A stretch of 64,000 nt of DNA, taken from positions 620,001-684,000 of the forward strand of contig JBDNIY010000001.1 in NCBI GenBank assembly GCA_041688015.1. The letters are read 5' to 3'. A program made the position numbers and the translations under genes. The notes beneath the pieces were generated by a model. The model was not told where the DNA came from and searched no databases. It saw only the letters and a list, made by a program, of their open reading frames with translations. Positions 34,566 to 43,856 of the stretch are shown here, piece by piece. This stretch comes from Parvibaculum sp041688015 (GTDB taxonomy: Bacteria > Pseudomonadota > Alphaproteobacteria > Parvibaculales > Parvibaculaceae). Positions within the stretch are counted from its first letter, which is position 1; every line of letters begins with the position of its first letter.

Positions 34566-34699
34566 ACAATGTATCCGAGCCTCAAAGGCGCCGGACTTGG
34601 GCGCTGGGCCCGCAAGGACCGCTGACGGGGCTTATAAGGGCAGGAAAGCACTCTGACAAGGCCGATAAAGGGCCAAAACATGCTTTTCATCAAAGGTTT

Positions 34700-36514
34700 C
34701 TACGGTTGGGCGTCTCGCGTGGCGACCGCATCCTCAATCGTCAGCTGAACGCCGCGTCGGCCTTGCCAATCATCGGCCTTGAGGCGGCCCGCGACATGGA
34801 CCGGCCCGGTGCCACGATCCAGCAAAGCCTTGCCCAGCGGCGTTTCAGCGGCCCGGAAGGCAATCCCCTTCAACTGTGCACCATCTTCGCCGCTCAATGT
34901 GCAGCGAACATGGCCTTTGCCGACAATGCTGGAATAGACAACCCGCATGGACGGCACGGCAAAGCGGGGTTCAGGATTGCCTGCGCCATAAGGTCCCGCC
35001 TGCTCTAGCATTTCATAAAGATCGCGGTTGGCGCCGCGCGCTGACAGCGCCCCATCGAGCCGTAAAGCGCGCGATTCGGAAGCGGCTGCGACTTGATCAG
35101 CGACGCGATGGTTCAAAAATTCGACAAAATCATCGAGTTTATCTTCGCGCAACGTCAGGCCCGCCGCCATGGCATGCCCTCCTCCGTTGATAAGATGGCC
35201 CGCTTCGAGCGCGGCGGTGACGGCGCGGCCGAGATCCACGCCTTGAATGGAGCGGCCCGAACCTTTGCCCTCCCCCTTGCCATCAAAGGCAATGACGATG
35301 GCGGGGCGCTCATATTTTTCTTTGAGGCGGGCAGCGACGATGCCGATGACACCGGGATGCCAGCCCTTGGCGCTCGCGACAACCACGCTCGGAAGGCTGT
35401 TTTTTCGAGCTGTTTCCTGCAACAAATCGAGCTGTTCCATGGCGTGGTCTAAGACCTCCGCTTCGATGGCCTGACGCTCCTTATTCAGCACATCAAGCTC
35501 CAAGGCGATGGCCTCGGCTTCGAGCTTATCCCCGGTGGTGAGAAGCCGCGCACCGAGGTCTGAACGCCCAACGCGGCCACCGGCATTGACGCGCGGCCCA
35601 AGCAGAAAGCCCAGATGATATGTCCCCGGTTTTCCATCGAACCCCGCCACATCACCGAGCGCGGCCAACCCAAGATTTCCCCGCTTGGCCATGACGCGAA
35701 GCCCCTGCACCACAAAGGCGCGATTGAGCCCGACGAGCGGCACGACATCGCAAACGGTGCCCAACGCTACCAGATCGAGCAGCGCCAGCAGGTCCGGCGC
35801 GTCATGCGTGCCATACCAACCGCCTTCGCGCAGCCGCCGGTTGATCGCCACGATAAAGAGGAAAGCGACACCGACAGCCGCCAACGAGCCAAGCCCACTG
35901 TCATCGTCGAGCCGGTTCGGGTTGACCAACGCAAAGGCAGGCGGCAAAGCGGGCTCGGCCTGATGATGGTCGATCACCACGATCTCAAGCCCGGCGTCGG
36001 CAGCGACACCCAACACACGATGGGCCATGGTGCCGCAATCGACCGTAATGATGAGCTTGATGCCCTCGTCACGCAGCTCCATCAGCGCGGGCGCGTTGGG
36101 GCCATAGCCTTCGCGGATACGGTCGGGGATATAGATGCGCAGATCGCTGCCGACGCTACGAAAGAAATGCTGCAACACGGCGCTGGATGTTGCGCCGTCC
36201 ACGTCATAATCACCAAAGACGGCAACTTTCTCTCCGCCCATGATGGCGTCGGTAATACGGGCAGCGGCGCGGTCCATATCTTTGACGACGGACGGGTCCG
36301 GCATCAGAGATTTGAGGTTTGGGGCGAGATAGGCGGCCACATTTTCAGGCGCAATGTCACGGCCTGCCAGCACGCGTGCCACGATCTCCGGCAAGCCTTC
36401 GCGCTGCGCGATGGCGAGCGCCGCCCGATCATCGGTCAGACGGCTCACCCAGGAACGGCCTGTCAGCGAGCGGTCAACGCCGAGAAAATGCTTCATGCTG
36501 TTGCTTTCACTCAA
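34700..36514 (-). CDS. recJ: Single-stranded-DNA-specific exonuclease RecJ
   Basis: RecJ is a 5'-3' ssDNA exonuclease in recombination and mismatch repair. The 604-residue protein has the DHH phosphoesterase motifs: AVFGDYDVDGATSSAVL, the next motif ITVDCGTMAHRVLGVA and VVIDHHQAEPALPPAFALVN. The DHHA1 domain shows GHLINGGGHAMAAGLTLRED. The C-terminal OB-fold follows. The start is the ATG at 36514, in context MSESNSMKHFLGVDRSLTGR; an ATG 18 bases later (MKHFLGV) is another option. The gene lies downstream of glpX across a palindromic terminator. Confidence 0.96.
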   Translation of the reverse strand: MSESNSMKHFLGVDRSLTGRSWVSRLTDDRAALAIAQREGLPEIVARVLAGRDIAPENVAAYLAPNLKSLMPDPSVVKDMDRAAARITDAIMGGEKVAVFGDYDVDGATSSAVLQHFFRSVGSDLRIYIPDRIREGYGPNAPALMELRDEGIKLIITVDCGTMAHRVLGVAADAGLEIVVIDHHQAEPALPPAFALVNPNRLDDDSGLGSLAAVGVAFLFIVAINRRLREGGWYGTHDAPDLLALLDLVALGTVCDVVPLVGLNRAFVVQGLRVMAKRGNLGLAALGDVAGFDGKPGTYHLGFLLGPRVNAGGRVGRSDLGARLLTTGDKLEAEAIALELDVLNKERQAIEAEVLDHAMEQLDLLQETARKNSLPSVVVASAKGWHPGVIGIVAARLKEKYERPAIVIAFDGKGEGKGSGRSIQGVDLGRAVTAALEAGHLINGGGHAMAAGLTLREDKLDDFVEFLNHRVADQVAAASESRALRLDGALSARGANRDLYEMLEQAGPYGAGNPEPRFAVPSMRVVYSSIVGKGHVRCTLSGEDGAQLKGIAFRAAETPLGKALLDRGTGPVHVAGRLKADDWQGRRGVQLTIEDAVATRDAQP

Positions 36515-36556
36515 AAGAGCGCGGCGGAGATTATAGCATCGTGAATGGGGCCAAAG

Positions 36557-36596
36557 AAGACCCTCACCCTCTGGGAGAGGGTTGGGTGAGGGTCTT
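36557..36596 (-). terminator. Palindromic repeat/terminator hairpin between glpX and recJ
   Basis: A 13-bp outer stem (AAGACCCTCACCC/GGGTGAGGGTCTT) contains an alternative inner stem CCCTCT-GGG-AGAGGG. It sits eight bases after the glpX stop. On the minus strand it is followed by CTTTGG. I recall similar CCCTCACC...GGGTGAGGG elements dispersed through many alphaproteobacterial genomes. Confidence 0.65.
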
Positions 36597-36604
36597 TACT
36601 TTAC

Positions 36605-37582
36605 CTATTCCTTTTTGAATTTAGCCATCGATGTGTGCTTTGCCTTGACCCAACGCACCGTACCGGACTTGGAGCGCATGACGACGGAGTGGGTGGTGAA
36701 GCCGCCGCGGACAAAGCGGATGCCTTCCAGCAGGTCGCCGTCGGTGACGCCGGTGGCGGCGAAGATGACGTCGCCTGTGGCCATTTCTTCCATGGTGTAT
36801 TTTTTGTTGAAGTCTTTGACGCCCATTTTAGCGGCGCGCGCTTTTTGGTCGTCGCTATCGGTGACAAGGCGACCTTGCATTTGACCACCAATGCAGCGCA
36901 GCGCGGCCGCCGCCAGCACGCCTTCCGGCGCCCCACCGACACCCATATACATATCGATGCCTGTCGTCGGGTCCGTCGTGTAGATGATGCCAGCAATGTC
37001 ACCATCGGTGATAAGCCTGACGCGCGCACCGGTAGCGCGCACAGCGGCGATTATTTTTTGGTGGCGCGGGCGGTCGAGGATGCAGACGCAAATTTGCGCA
37101 GGTTCAACGCCCTTGGCTTTGGCGAGCGAGCGCACATTGTCTTCAGGCGAGGCATCAAGATCGACGGTGCCCAACGGATAGCCGCCGCCAATGGCGATCT
37201 TGTCCATATAGGTGTCCGGCGCATGGAGCAACGTGCCACCTTCGGCCATCGCCAGCACGGCAAGCGAGTTGGCCATCGCCTTGGCGCAGAGCGTCGTGCC
37301 TTCGAGCGGGTCCAGCGCGATGTCAACTTTGGGGCCTTTGCCCGTGCCGACTTTTTCGCCAATGTAGAGCATCGGCGCTTCGTCGCGTTCGCCTTCACCA
37401 ATGACGATGGTGCCATCAATATCGAGTTTGTTCAGCTCGGTGCGCATGGCATCAACAGCGGCCTGGTCGGCGGCTTTTTCATCGCCTCGACCTGCCAGCA
37501 GAGATGACAGTATCGCGGCGCTCTCGGTGACACGCGTCACCTCCAGCGTCAGCATTCTGCTCAAGCCTTTATTGTCAGCCAT
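36605..37582 (-). CDS. glpX: Class II fructose-1,6-bisphosphatase
   Basis: GlpX hydrolyses fructose 1,6-bisphosphate to fructose 6-phosphate in gluconeogenesis and may act on sedoheptulose bisphosphate. The 325-residue protein has the lithium-sensitive phosphatase motifs GEGERDEAPMLYIGEKVG and DIALDPLEGTTLCAKAMANS, plus IGGGYPLGTVDLDASPEDN, LITDGDIAGI and MYMGVGGAPEGVLAAAALRC. The start at 37582 (MADNKGLSRML) is chosen because AAGGAAAG lies just upstream; an in-frame extension to 37636 lacks a ribosome site. It lies 31 bases downstream of hom on the same strand. Confidence 0.95.
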   Translation of the reverse strand: MADNKGLSRMLTLEVTRVTESAAILSSLLAGRGDEKAADQAAVDAMRTELNKLDIDGTIVIGEGERDEAPMLYIGEKVGTGKGPKVDIALDPLEGTTLCAKAMANSLAVLAMAEGGTLLHAPDTYMDKIAIGGGYPLGTVDLDASPEDNVRSLAKAKGVEPAQICVCILDRPRHQKIIAAVRATGARVRLITDGDIAGIIYTTDPTTGIDMYMGVGGAPEGVLAAAALRCIGGQMQGRLVTDSDDQKARAAKMGVKDFNKKYTMEEMATGDVIFAATGVTDGDLLEGIRFVRGGFTTHSVVMRSKSGTVRWVKAKHTSMAKFKKE

Positions 37583-37613
37583 CGATCTTTCCTTCGTCGG
37601 ACGGTTATATGGT

Positions 37614-38924
37614 TTAACGTGGTCCGCTATTGTCAATTCGGATCACGAGCGGTGTGCCCGCTACATCTTTAATTCGCGTCAGATTTTTGAGCGCGACGCG
37701 CATCGAACCTTCTTCGGTGTCATGGGTGAGGAACACGACGGGCATACGCCCCGCCTCGCCCTCACCTGGCTCACCGCGCTGCACGATGCGCTCGATCGAG
37801 ACGGCGGCGTCTGCCAGCGCCCGCGTGATTTCGGCCATGCTGCCCGCGCGATCCGACGCACTGAAACGCAGATAATAAGAGGATTTACGCGTTTCTGATT
37901 TGGCCTTGGCCGGTGCCTTCAAGTGACTTGTCGGTACGATAAACGGCGGCACAACAAAGCCACGTGCAATATCAACCAGATCGGAGACAACGGCAGAGGC
38001 CGTCGGCCCCTCGCCAGCGCCACGCCCTTCCAGCACCAGCGACCCCACCCGGTCGCCTTCAATCGCTACGGCATTGTAAACGCCCGAGACAGCGGCCAGT
38101 GGCGACCCGTCGGGCACCAGCGTCGGATGCACACGCTGTTCGATGCCATCAACACCGCGCGTGGCGATGCCGAGTAATTTAATTTTGTACCCAAAATCAC
38201 GCGCAAAATCGATGTCGGCCGCTGTGATCTGTTCGATGCCTTCGACTTCGACATCATCAAAAGCAATTTCGCGGCCAAAGGCGAGGCTGGCGAGAATGGC
38301 GAGTTTATGGGCGGCATCAATGCCGCCAACATCAAACGCCGGATCGGCTTCGGCGTAGCCTAAAGCCTGCGCGTCAATCAGCACGTCTGTGAACTCGCGC
38401 CCCGACGCTTCCATTTCGGTCAGGATGTAATTGCAGGTGCCATTGAGAATGCCCGCAACGCTGGTGATCTCATTGGCGGCAAGCCCTTCGCGCAAGGCTT
38501 TGATGATGGGGATGCCACCGGCAACGGCGGCTTCATAGTTGAGCGCCACGCCGCGCTGCTCGGCGACACGTGCCTGCGCCACGCCATGACGTGCAATCAG
38601 CGCCTTGTTGGCCGTCACCACATGCTTGCCATGGGACAACGCCAGATCGACCACTTCGCGCGCAATGCCTTCGGCGCCGCCGATCAATTCAACCACGACG
38701 TCAATGTCGTCGGTTTGGGCGAGCGCCCGCGCGTCTTCTTCCCAACGCACACCGCCAAGGTTGATGCCGCGGTCTTTCGCCTTGTCGCGCGCACTAACGG
38801 CCACGAGCTTCAGCACGCGCCCAGACGCAGCGGAAAGAAAATCACAACGCTCAGCCAGAATTTTGACCACGCCGACGCCGACGGTGCCAAGGCCCGCGAT
38901 GCCAATTCGTAAAGGTTTGCTCAC
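37614..38924 (-). CDS. hom: Homoserine dehydrogenase
   Basis: This enzyme reduces aspartate semialdehyde to homoserine, leading to threonine and methionine. The 436-residue protein has the NAD(P)-binding GIAGLGTVGVGVVKIL, the segment GKHVVTANKALIARHG, the catalytic-region GILNGTCNYILTEME and the downstream FDVGGIDAAHKLAILA. The C-terminal ACT domain (about 355-430) suggests feedback by threonine. The GTG start (MSKPLRIG) overlaps the stop of the aminotransferase gene (GTGA). metY at 52638-53912 uses O-acetylhomoserine made from this product. Confidence 0.96.
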   Translation of the reverse strand: MSKPLRIGIAGLGTVGVGVVKILAERCDFLSAASGRVLKLVAVSARDKAKDRGINLGGVRWEEDARALAQTDDIDVVVELIGGAEGIAREVVDLALSHGKHVVTANKALIARHGVAQARVAEQRGVALNYEAAVAGGIPIIKALREGLAANEITSVAGILNGTCNYILTEMEASGREFTDVLIDAQALGYAEADPAFDVGGIDAAHKLAILASLAFGREIAFDDVEVEGIEQITAADIDFARDFGYKIKLLGIATRGVDGIEQRVHPTLVPDGSPLAAVSGVYNAVAIEGDRVGSLVLEGRGAGEGPTASAVVSDLVDIARGFVVPPFIVPTSHLKAPAKAKSETRKSSYYLRFSASDRAGSMAEITRALADAAVSIERIVQRGEPGEGEAGRMPVVFLTHDTEEGSMRVALKNLTRIKDVAGTPLVIRIDNSGPR

Positions 38925-40186
38925 GTCCGGCCTGCTCTCGTAGAATTAGGATGGGCAATGACTTTGCCCTTGATGCCGACACGCTCTTCGTATTCGGCCA
39001 AAACCTGATCAGCATTCTGCATCAGGCGCTTGACGCCGCGCGCCGCTTGACGGATGCGCTGCTCATTTTCGACCAAGCCAATGCGGACATGGCCATCGCC
39101 ATATTCGCCAAAGCCGATACCCGGCGCGACGGCCACATCGGCTTGCTCCAACAGTAATGTCGAAAACCCGAGCGAACCGATGTGGCGGAATTTTTCCGGG
39201 ATCGGCGACCATGCAAACATCGATGCAGGTGGACTTGGAATGTCCCAGCCTGAACGCGCCATGCTATCGACCAGCACATCGCGGCGGTGCTTATAGGTTT
39301 CACGAATTTCCGCGACGCAATCCTGCGGCCCGTTAAGCGCAGCGGTGGCGGCGACCTGAATGGGTGTGAAAGCACCATAGTCGAGATAGGACTTTACGCG
39401 CGCCAGCGCATTGACGAGGCGCTCATTGCCGACCCCAAACCCCATGCGCCAACCCGGCATGTTGTAGGTCTTGGACATGGAGGTGAACTCAACGGCACGT
39501 TCGCGCGCGCCGGGCACCTGAAGGATCGAGGGCGGCGGATTGCCGTCGAAATAGATTTCTGCATAGGCAAGATCGGAAATGACATAGAGATCGTGCTTGG
39601 CGGCAAAGGCGATGATCTCACGATAGAAATCAAGATCGGCCACTTGCGCCGTCGGATTGGAGGGATAGCTGACGACGACGGCCGTTGGTTTGGGGACCGA
39701 ATGGCGAACGCCGCGCTCCAGCATGTCAAAAAACCCATCAGGGCTTTCAAACGGAACCGAACGGATAACCGCTCCCGAAATGATGAAACCAAAAGCGTGG
39801 ATCGGGTAGCTCGGATTGGGGCACAAAATGACATCGCCCGGCGCGGTGATCGCCTGGGCAAGATTGGCCAGCCCCTCCTTGGAGCCGAGCGTCGCAATGA
39901 CTTCGGTATCGGGATTGAGCTTCACATCGAAGCGGCGCTCATAGTAGGCCGCCTGCGCGCGGCGCAAGCCGGGAATGCCGCGCGAGGATGAATAGCGATG
40001 CGTCTTGGGATCGCGCACCGCTTCGATCAACTTTTCGACAATATGGGGTGGCGTCGGCATGTCGGGATTGCCCATGCCGAAATCGATAATGTCTCTGCCT
40101 TCTGCCCGCGCCTTAGCCTTGAGCCTGTTGACGCTCTCAAAGACGTAAGGGGGCAGACGCTTAATGCGATGAAATTCTTCGCTCAT
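38921..40186 (-). CDS. Class I/II aminotransferase (AlaC-like)
   Basis: The 421-residue PLP enzyme has DIIDFGMGNPDMPTPPHIVE, the strand PSYPIHAFGFI and VVVSYPSNPTAQVAD, and the PLP lysine in TSMSKTYNMPGWRMGFGVGN. The C-terminal domain has GFSTLLLEQADVAVAPGIGFGEYG, which matches the AlaC/LL-diaminopimelate aminotransferase-like group. In alphaproteobacteria this gene precedes hom. A role in alanine synthesis or another pyruvate/glutamate transamination is likely; the substrate is not decided. The ATG at 40186 (MSEEFHRIKRLPPYVF) is the family-like start, and the stop overlaps hom. Confidence 0.9.
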   Translation of the reverse strand: MSEEFHRIKRLPPYVFESVNRLKAKARAEGRDIIDFGMGNPDMPTPPHIVEKLIEAVRDPKTHRYSSSRGIPGLRRAQAAYYERRFDVKLNPDTEVIATLGSKEGLANLAQAITAPGDVILCPNPSYPIHAFGFIISGAVIRSVPFESPDGFFDMLERGVRHSVPKPTAVVVSYPSNPTAQVADLDFYREIIAFAAKHDLYVISDLAYAEIYFDGNPPPSILQVPGARERAVEFTSMSKTYNMPGWRMGFGVGNERLVNALARVKSYLDYGAFTPIQVAATAALNGPQDCVAEIRETYKHRRDVLVDSMARSGWDIPSPPASMFAWSPIPEKFRHIGSLGFSTLLLEQADVAVAPGIGFGEYGDGHVRIGLVENEQRIRQAARGVKRLMQNADQVLAEYEERVGIKGKVIAHPNSTRAGRT

Positions 40187-40397
40187 AGCCAAATCCTGAA
40201 ACAAGGCCCGGAACTAAACCGGAAAGATGAAGGCGAACCCCACGCGACGCCGCCCTTATACCGCCAATTGAGAACTGGAGCCACGGCAAATGGGCAGAAA
40301 ATAGGGGCTTACGCCATGAGTTTGACCGATCAAAGGCGCTAATCAATCGCGACGAAAACCTGAAGCTGGTCAAGGCTGAACCCGCGACAAGCCGGGG

Positions 40398-41309
40398 TCA
40401 GAGATTATTCGGCATGGGCGACACTTCGACCGGCTCGGTCGGGGCCGCATTGACCCCATGATCCTCTTCCATCTCCGTTTCAGCCTTCTTTGCCGCTTCA
40501 CTGTCCACTGGACCAGCCTGAGCCGCCTCCATGGCTTTTGCCTGCTCACTGCGAACCTCGGCATAAGTCTTGTGGCCACCACGCGGCGGCATGGGGATGA
40601 CACCCGGCTCAAGTGTGCTGGCGGTTTCGACCGGCACGCTATCGGCGGCTGGACTGGAGGAGGCGTCGGCCTCGGCCTTGGCCGCATCAACGCTCACAGA
40701 ACTGTCGCTGAGGGTCGTCTCCTTGGAGACAGGTGCGGGCGCGACCACCGGCGCCACAACGGGCGCTTCGACTTGCTTCACAGGTGCCGGGGCGGGCGCA
40801 ACGACGGGAGCCTCAGCCCGTTTGACTGGCGCAGGTGCGGGTGCTTCGACCTGTTTTGTGGGCGCTGGCGCAACTGTTTCAGCCGTCTGGGCTGGGGCAT
40901 CAAGGCCGAGCATCGGCTGGGCATTCATCGCCGCTGCTTCGTCGGCCTTCAGCTTGGCAGGTGATGTGACGGCGCTGGTGGGGGCCGCCCCCTTGCGCAG
41001 CGCCTTATCGCCATCACGCGATTGGGCACGATTTTTCGACAGACTTTCGGCAATGGATTTCTGATCGGCGGCACTGGTGACCGCTGGTTTTTTGTCGGGC
41101 GTATTGACGAGATCTGGAAAACCCTTGGTGCCCGCAGGCGTCGGGGACGCCGCTGTGTCACCATATACCGCCGCGGGCTTGGACCATTCCGGCATCGCAG
41201 AACAGGCGGCTAGGCCACCCACCATGGCCATGACGACAACGGAGCGAACCGCCACCTTGGCCATAGACGGCTTGCGAAAATCACCTGCGTTGGGTGCATT
41301 ACTCGACAT
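40398..41309 (-). CDS. Pro/Ala/Lys-rich repetitive lipoprotein
   Basis: The 303-residue protein has a lipoprotein signal with lipobox LAAC (Cys36) after a 20-residue N-terminal extension. The mature part is almost entirely low complexity. It has a Lys/Ala/Ser/Thr-rich part and then imperfect repeats of the type VEAPAPAPVKRAEAPVVAP and PAPAPVKQVEAPVVAP. A C-terminal part follows with GGHKTYAEVRSEQAKAME. GGAGA lies before the start at 41309. The repeats look like a Pro/Ala wall-spanning linker as in TonB or SPOR-type envelope proteins. No known domain is recognised. It is divergent from phaC. Confidence 0.7.
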   Translation of the reverse strand: MSSNAPNAGDFRKPSMAKVAVRSVVVMAMVGGLAACSAMPEWSKPAAVYGDTAASPTPAGTKGFPDLVNTPDKKPAVTSAADQKSIAESLSKNRAQSRDGDKALRKGAAPTSAVTSPAKLKADEAAAMNAQPMLGLDAPAQTAETVAPAPTKQVEAPAPAPVKRAEAPVVAPAPAPVKQVEAPVVAPVVAPAPVSKETTLSDSSVSVDAAKAEADASSSPAADSVPVETASTLEPGVIPMPPRGGHKTYAEVRSEQAKAMEAAQAGPVDSEAAKKAETEMEEDHGVNAAPTEPVEVSPMPNNL

Positions 41310-41495
41310 AAGGTCTCCATTCACCAGCGGACTGACGCGATAACGGTCGGCAAACCCAGCCAATTGCTGTTCCGACTGGCACTTTTTATCGCATTTTCAT
41401 GGGCTGAAGCGCTAGAGCGTATAGTATAAAAATACAAGACAAACCGATAGTCGCATGCCTCGTGGCTCAAGCGACAGATGGGACTAGGAAGCGCC

Positions 41496-43592
41496 GTGTC
41501 TGAAGCCAAAAATCTATCCCTGAGCAAAAATATCTCGTCAGAGAGAAATTCATCACCCGCCGCCCGCGACCCGGCGGCCAAGCAAGTTGCCCCTAAACTG
41601 GTGCCGTCCAAGGCAAAAACGGCCAGCGAGGCCAGACCTGCAAACAAGCGGGCAGCAAAGAAAGCGGCACCGAAGAAAGCCGCGCCACGCAAGACTCCAG
41701 CAAAGGCAAAAGCGGCCGCGCCCAAAGTCAAGACGATCAAGACTAAGACGGTTAAGGCCGAGGCTCCCAAGGTCGAGACGGCTAAGGTCGAAATAAAGCC
41801 CGTCGCGCGAAATTATCCCCTGCCCGACCTCCGCGCATTGGCCTTCAACCTCGTTCAGGTGGCCGCGCTCGCCCAGCAGGCCGCGCAGCAAATGATCAAT
41901 GGCGAGGAAACCGACGACCTCAAGGAAAGCGCAGACGACGCCAAACGCATCGGCAAGACGATGCTCAGTGTCGCCACCAATTATTTCAAGAACCCGCTGA
42001 AGCTGGTTAACGCTCAAAAGCAACTCTGGAACGGCTATATCGGCCTCGTTCAGACGACCGCAAAGCGGCTGATCGGTCGCGAGGTCGAGCCGGTCGTCAC
42101 ACCCGGCCGCACCGACAAACGCTTCAAGGACGCTGACTGGCGCGACCGCGTTATTTTCGACGTGCTGAAACAATCCTATTTGTTGATGAGCCAATGGCTC
42201 GACAAACAGGTGCAGACGACTGAGGGTGTGGACGAACACACGCGCAAGAAGGCCGAATTCTATATGCGCCAGATGACGGACGCCTTTTCGCCGTCAAATT
42301 TTCTGCTGACCAACCCCGAAGTGTTGCGCACCACGCTGCAAAAAAACGGCGAGAACCTTGTGCTGGGGATGCAGCATTTGGTTGAAGACATCGAGCGCGG
42401 CCACGGCAAGATCCAAATCCAGCAAACCGACATGACCGCCTTTGAAGTGGGTCGTAATATCGCGCTGACGCCGGGCAAGGTCATCTTCCAAAACGACCTA
42501 ATCCAATTGCTACAATATAAGCCGACGACGGCAAAGGTCCACAAACGCCCGCTGCTGATCTTCCCGCCGTGGATCAACAAATATTATATCCTCGACCTAA
42601 CGCCAGAAAAATCTTTCGTCAAATGGGCGGTGGCACAAGGCTACACCGTCTTCGTGGTGAGCTGGGTCAACCCCGACGCGCGCCAGTCGATGAAGTCGTT
42701 TGAGAGCTACATGCTTGAGGGCGCTTACGCTGCGCTCGACGCGGTGGAACAAGCCACCGGCGAAAAAGAAGTCAACGCCATCGGCTATTGCATCGGCGGC
42801 ACGATGCTATCGTCAACGCTGGCCCATATGGCAGCCAAGGGCGACGCGCGCATCAAGTCAGCAACCTTCTTTGCCACACAGGTGGACTTCACCGAAGCAG
42901 GCGACCTCAAGGTCTTCATCGACGAAGAACAGATCAACAATCTCGAAGAGCAGATGGAGCAAAGCGGTGGCCTGCTCGAAGGCTCATCCATGGCCTCGAC
43001 CTTCAACATGCTGCGCTCCAACGACCTGATCTGGTCTTATGTCGTGAACAACTATTTGCTGGGCCGCGAACCTGTGCCCTTTGACCTGCTCTATTGGAAC
43101 GCCGACGCAACGCGCATGCCCGCCAAAATGCATTTGTTCTATTTGCGCGAATGCTATTTGAACAACAATCTGGCCCAAGGCGTGATGGAGCTGGGCGGCA
43201 TCAAGCTCGACCTGTCCAAAGTCAACATTCCGGTTTTCCTGCAATCAAGCCGCGAAGATCACATTGCGCCCTATAATTCCGTTTATAAGGCGACGCGGCT
43301 GTTTGGCGGCGACGTGAAGTTCATCGTCGCAGGCTCAGGCCATATCGCAGGCGTCATCAATCCGCCTACGGCGCATAAATATCAATATTGGACCTGCGAC
43401 ACGCGCCCTCAGACGGCAAAAGAGTGGCTGGAAGGCGCAGAAGAACATCCCGGTTCTTGGTGGCATCACTGGGAAGAATGGCTCGGCCCAAAATCTGGCC
43501 CCATGGTCCCCGCCCGCACACCCGGCGACGGCAAGCTTAAGGTGCTTGAAGATGCGCCGGGGTCTTATGTGTTGGTGAAGTCGGGGGAGTGA
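41496..43592 (+). CDS. phaC: Class I poly(3-hydroxyalkanoate) synthase with Lys/Ala-rich N-terminal extension
   Basis: PhaC polymerises hydroxyacyl-CoA into PHA granules. The catalytic Cys lies in IGYCIGG (Cys432 counted from the GTG at 41496), with Asp588 in SREDHIAP and His616 in GSGHIAGV. The alpha/beta-hydrolase core and the N-terminal PhaC domain (from about residue 120) look complete. In front are about 85 residues rich in Lys/Ala/Pro (AKKAAPKKAAPRKTPAKAK type), resembling PhaF or histone H1 tails, which is unusual for a synthase. GTG 41496 has AGGAAG upstream; ATG 41478 is an in-frame alternative. No phaE, phaR or phasin gene lies in the window. Confidence 0.95.
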   Translation: MSEAKNLSLSKNISSERNSSPAARDPAAKQVAPKLVPSKAKTASEARPANKRAAKKAAPKKAAPRKTPAKAKAAAPKVKTIKTKTVKAEAPKVETAKVEIKPVARNYPLPDLRALAFNLVQVAALAQQAAQQMINGEETDDLKESADDAKRIGKTMLSVATNYFKNPLKLVNAQKQLWNGYIGLVQTTAKRLIGREVEPVVTPGRTDKRFKDADWRDRVIFDVLKQSYLLMSQWLDKQVQTTEGVDEHTRKKAEFYMRQMTDAFSPSNFLLTNPEVLRTTLQKNGENLVLGMQHLVEDIERGHGKIQIQQTDMTAFEVGRNIALTPGKVIFQNDLIQLLQYKPTTAKVHKRPLLIFPPWINKYYILDLTPEKSFVKWAVAQGYTVFVVSWVNPDARQSMKSFESYMLEGAYAALDAVEQATGEKEVNAIGYCIGGTMLSSTLAHMAAKGDARIKSATFFATQVDFTEAGDLKVFIDEEQINNLEEQMEQSGGLLEGSSMASTFNMLRSNDLIWSYVVNNYLLGREPVPFDLLYWNADATRMPAKMHLFYLRECYLNNNLAQGVMELGGIKLDLSKVNIPVFLQSSREDHIAPYNSVYKATRLFGGDVKFIVAGSGHIAGVINPPTAHKYQYWTCDTRPQTAKEWLEGAEEHPGSWWHHWEEWLGPKSGPMVPARTPGDGKLKVLEDAPGSYVLVKSGE

Positions 43593-43617
43593 AGGCTGCG
43601 TTGACCACGGGGCCTCT

Positions 43618-43738
43618 ATCCTTCGAGACGCGGCCTTGCCGCTCCTTGAGGCATGAGGATTTATTTTTTGCCAAATCAACGCACCACAAAATTTATAACC
43701 TCATCCTAAGGAGGACCGCAGGTCCGTCTCGAAGGATA
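43618..43738. repeat. Inverted pair of palindromic intergenic repeats (family A)
   Basis: CCTTCGAGACG...CTCCTTGAGGCATGAGG (43618-43659) and its inverse CCTCATCCTAAGGAGG...CGTCTCGAAGGAT (43699-43738) lie head to head after phaC. A second such pair lies at 44705-44804. They resemble REP/BIME-type elements of alphaproteobacteria and may act as terminators or mobile-element traces. Confidence 0.75.
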
Positions 43739-43856
43739 GCCCGTTGGCGCAAGGTCAGTTTCGTAAATAGAGACTGACGGCTGACGAAGAAGCCGCGTAG
43801 CTTCTGACGCAGATCAACCGCCCGCCTCGGAGCCCGCCCTGTCCCTTTCCATCACA

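Noticed and set aside
35615..36544. Open frame of 309 codons opposite recJ
   Set aside because: It is antisense to an unmistakable recJ and is His/Arg/Gln-rich, as expected of a shadow frame.
36635..37507. Open frame of 290 codons opposite glpX
   Set aside because: It is a shadow of glpX with no recognisable domain.
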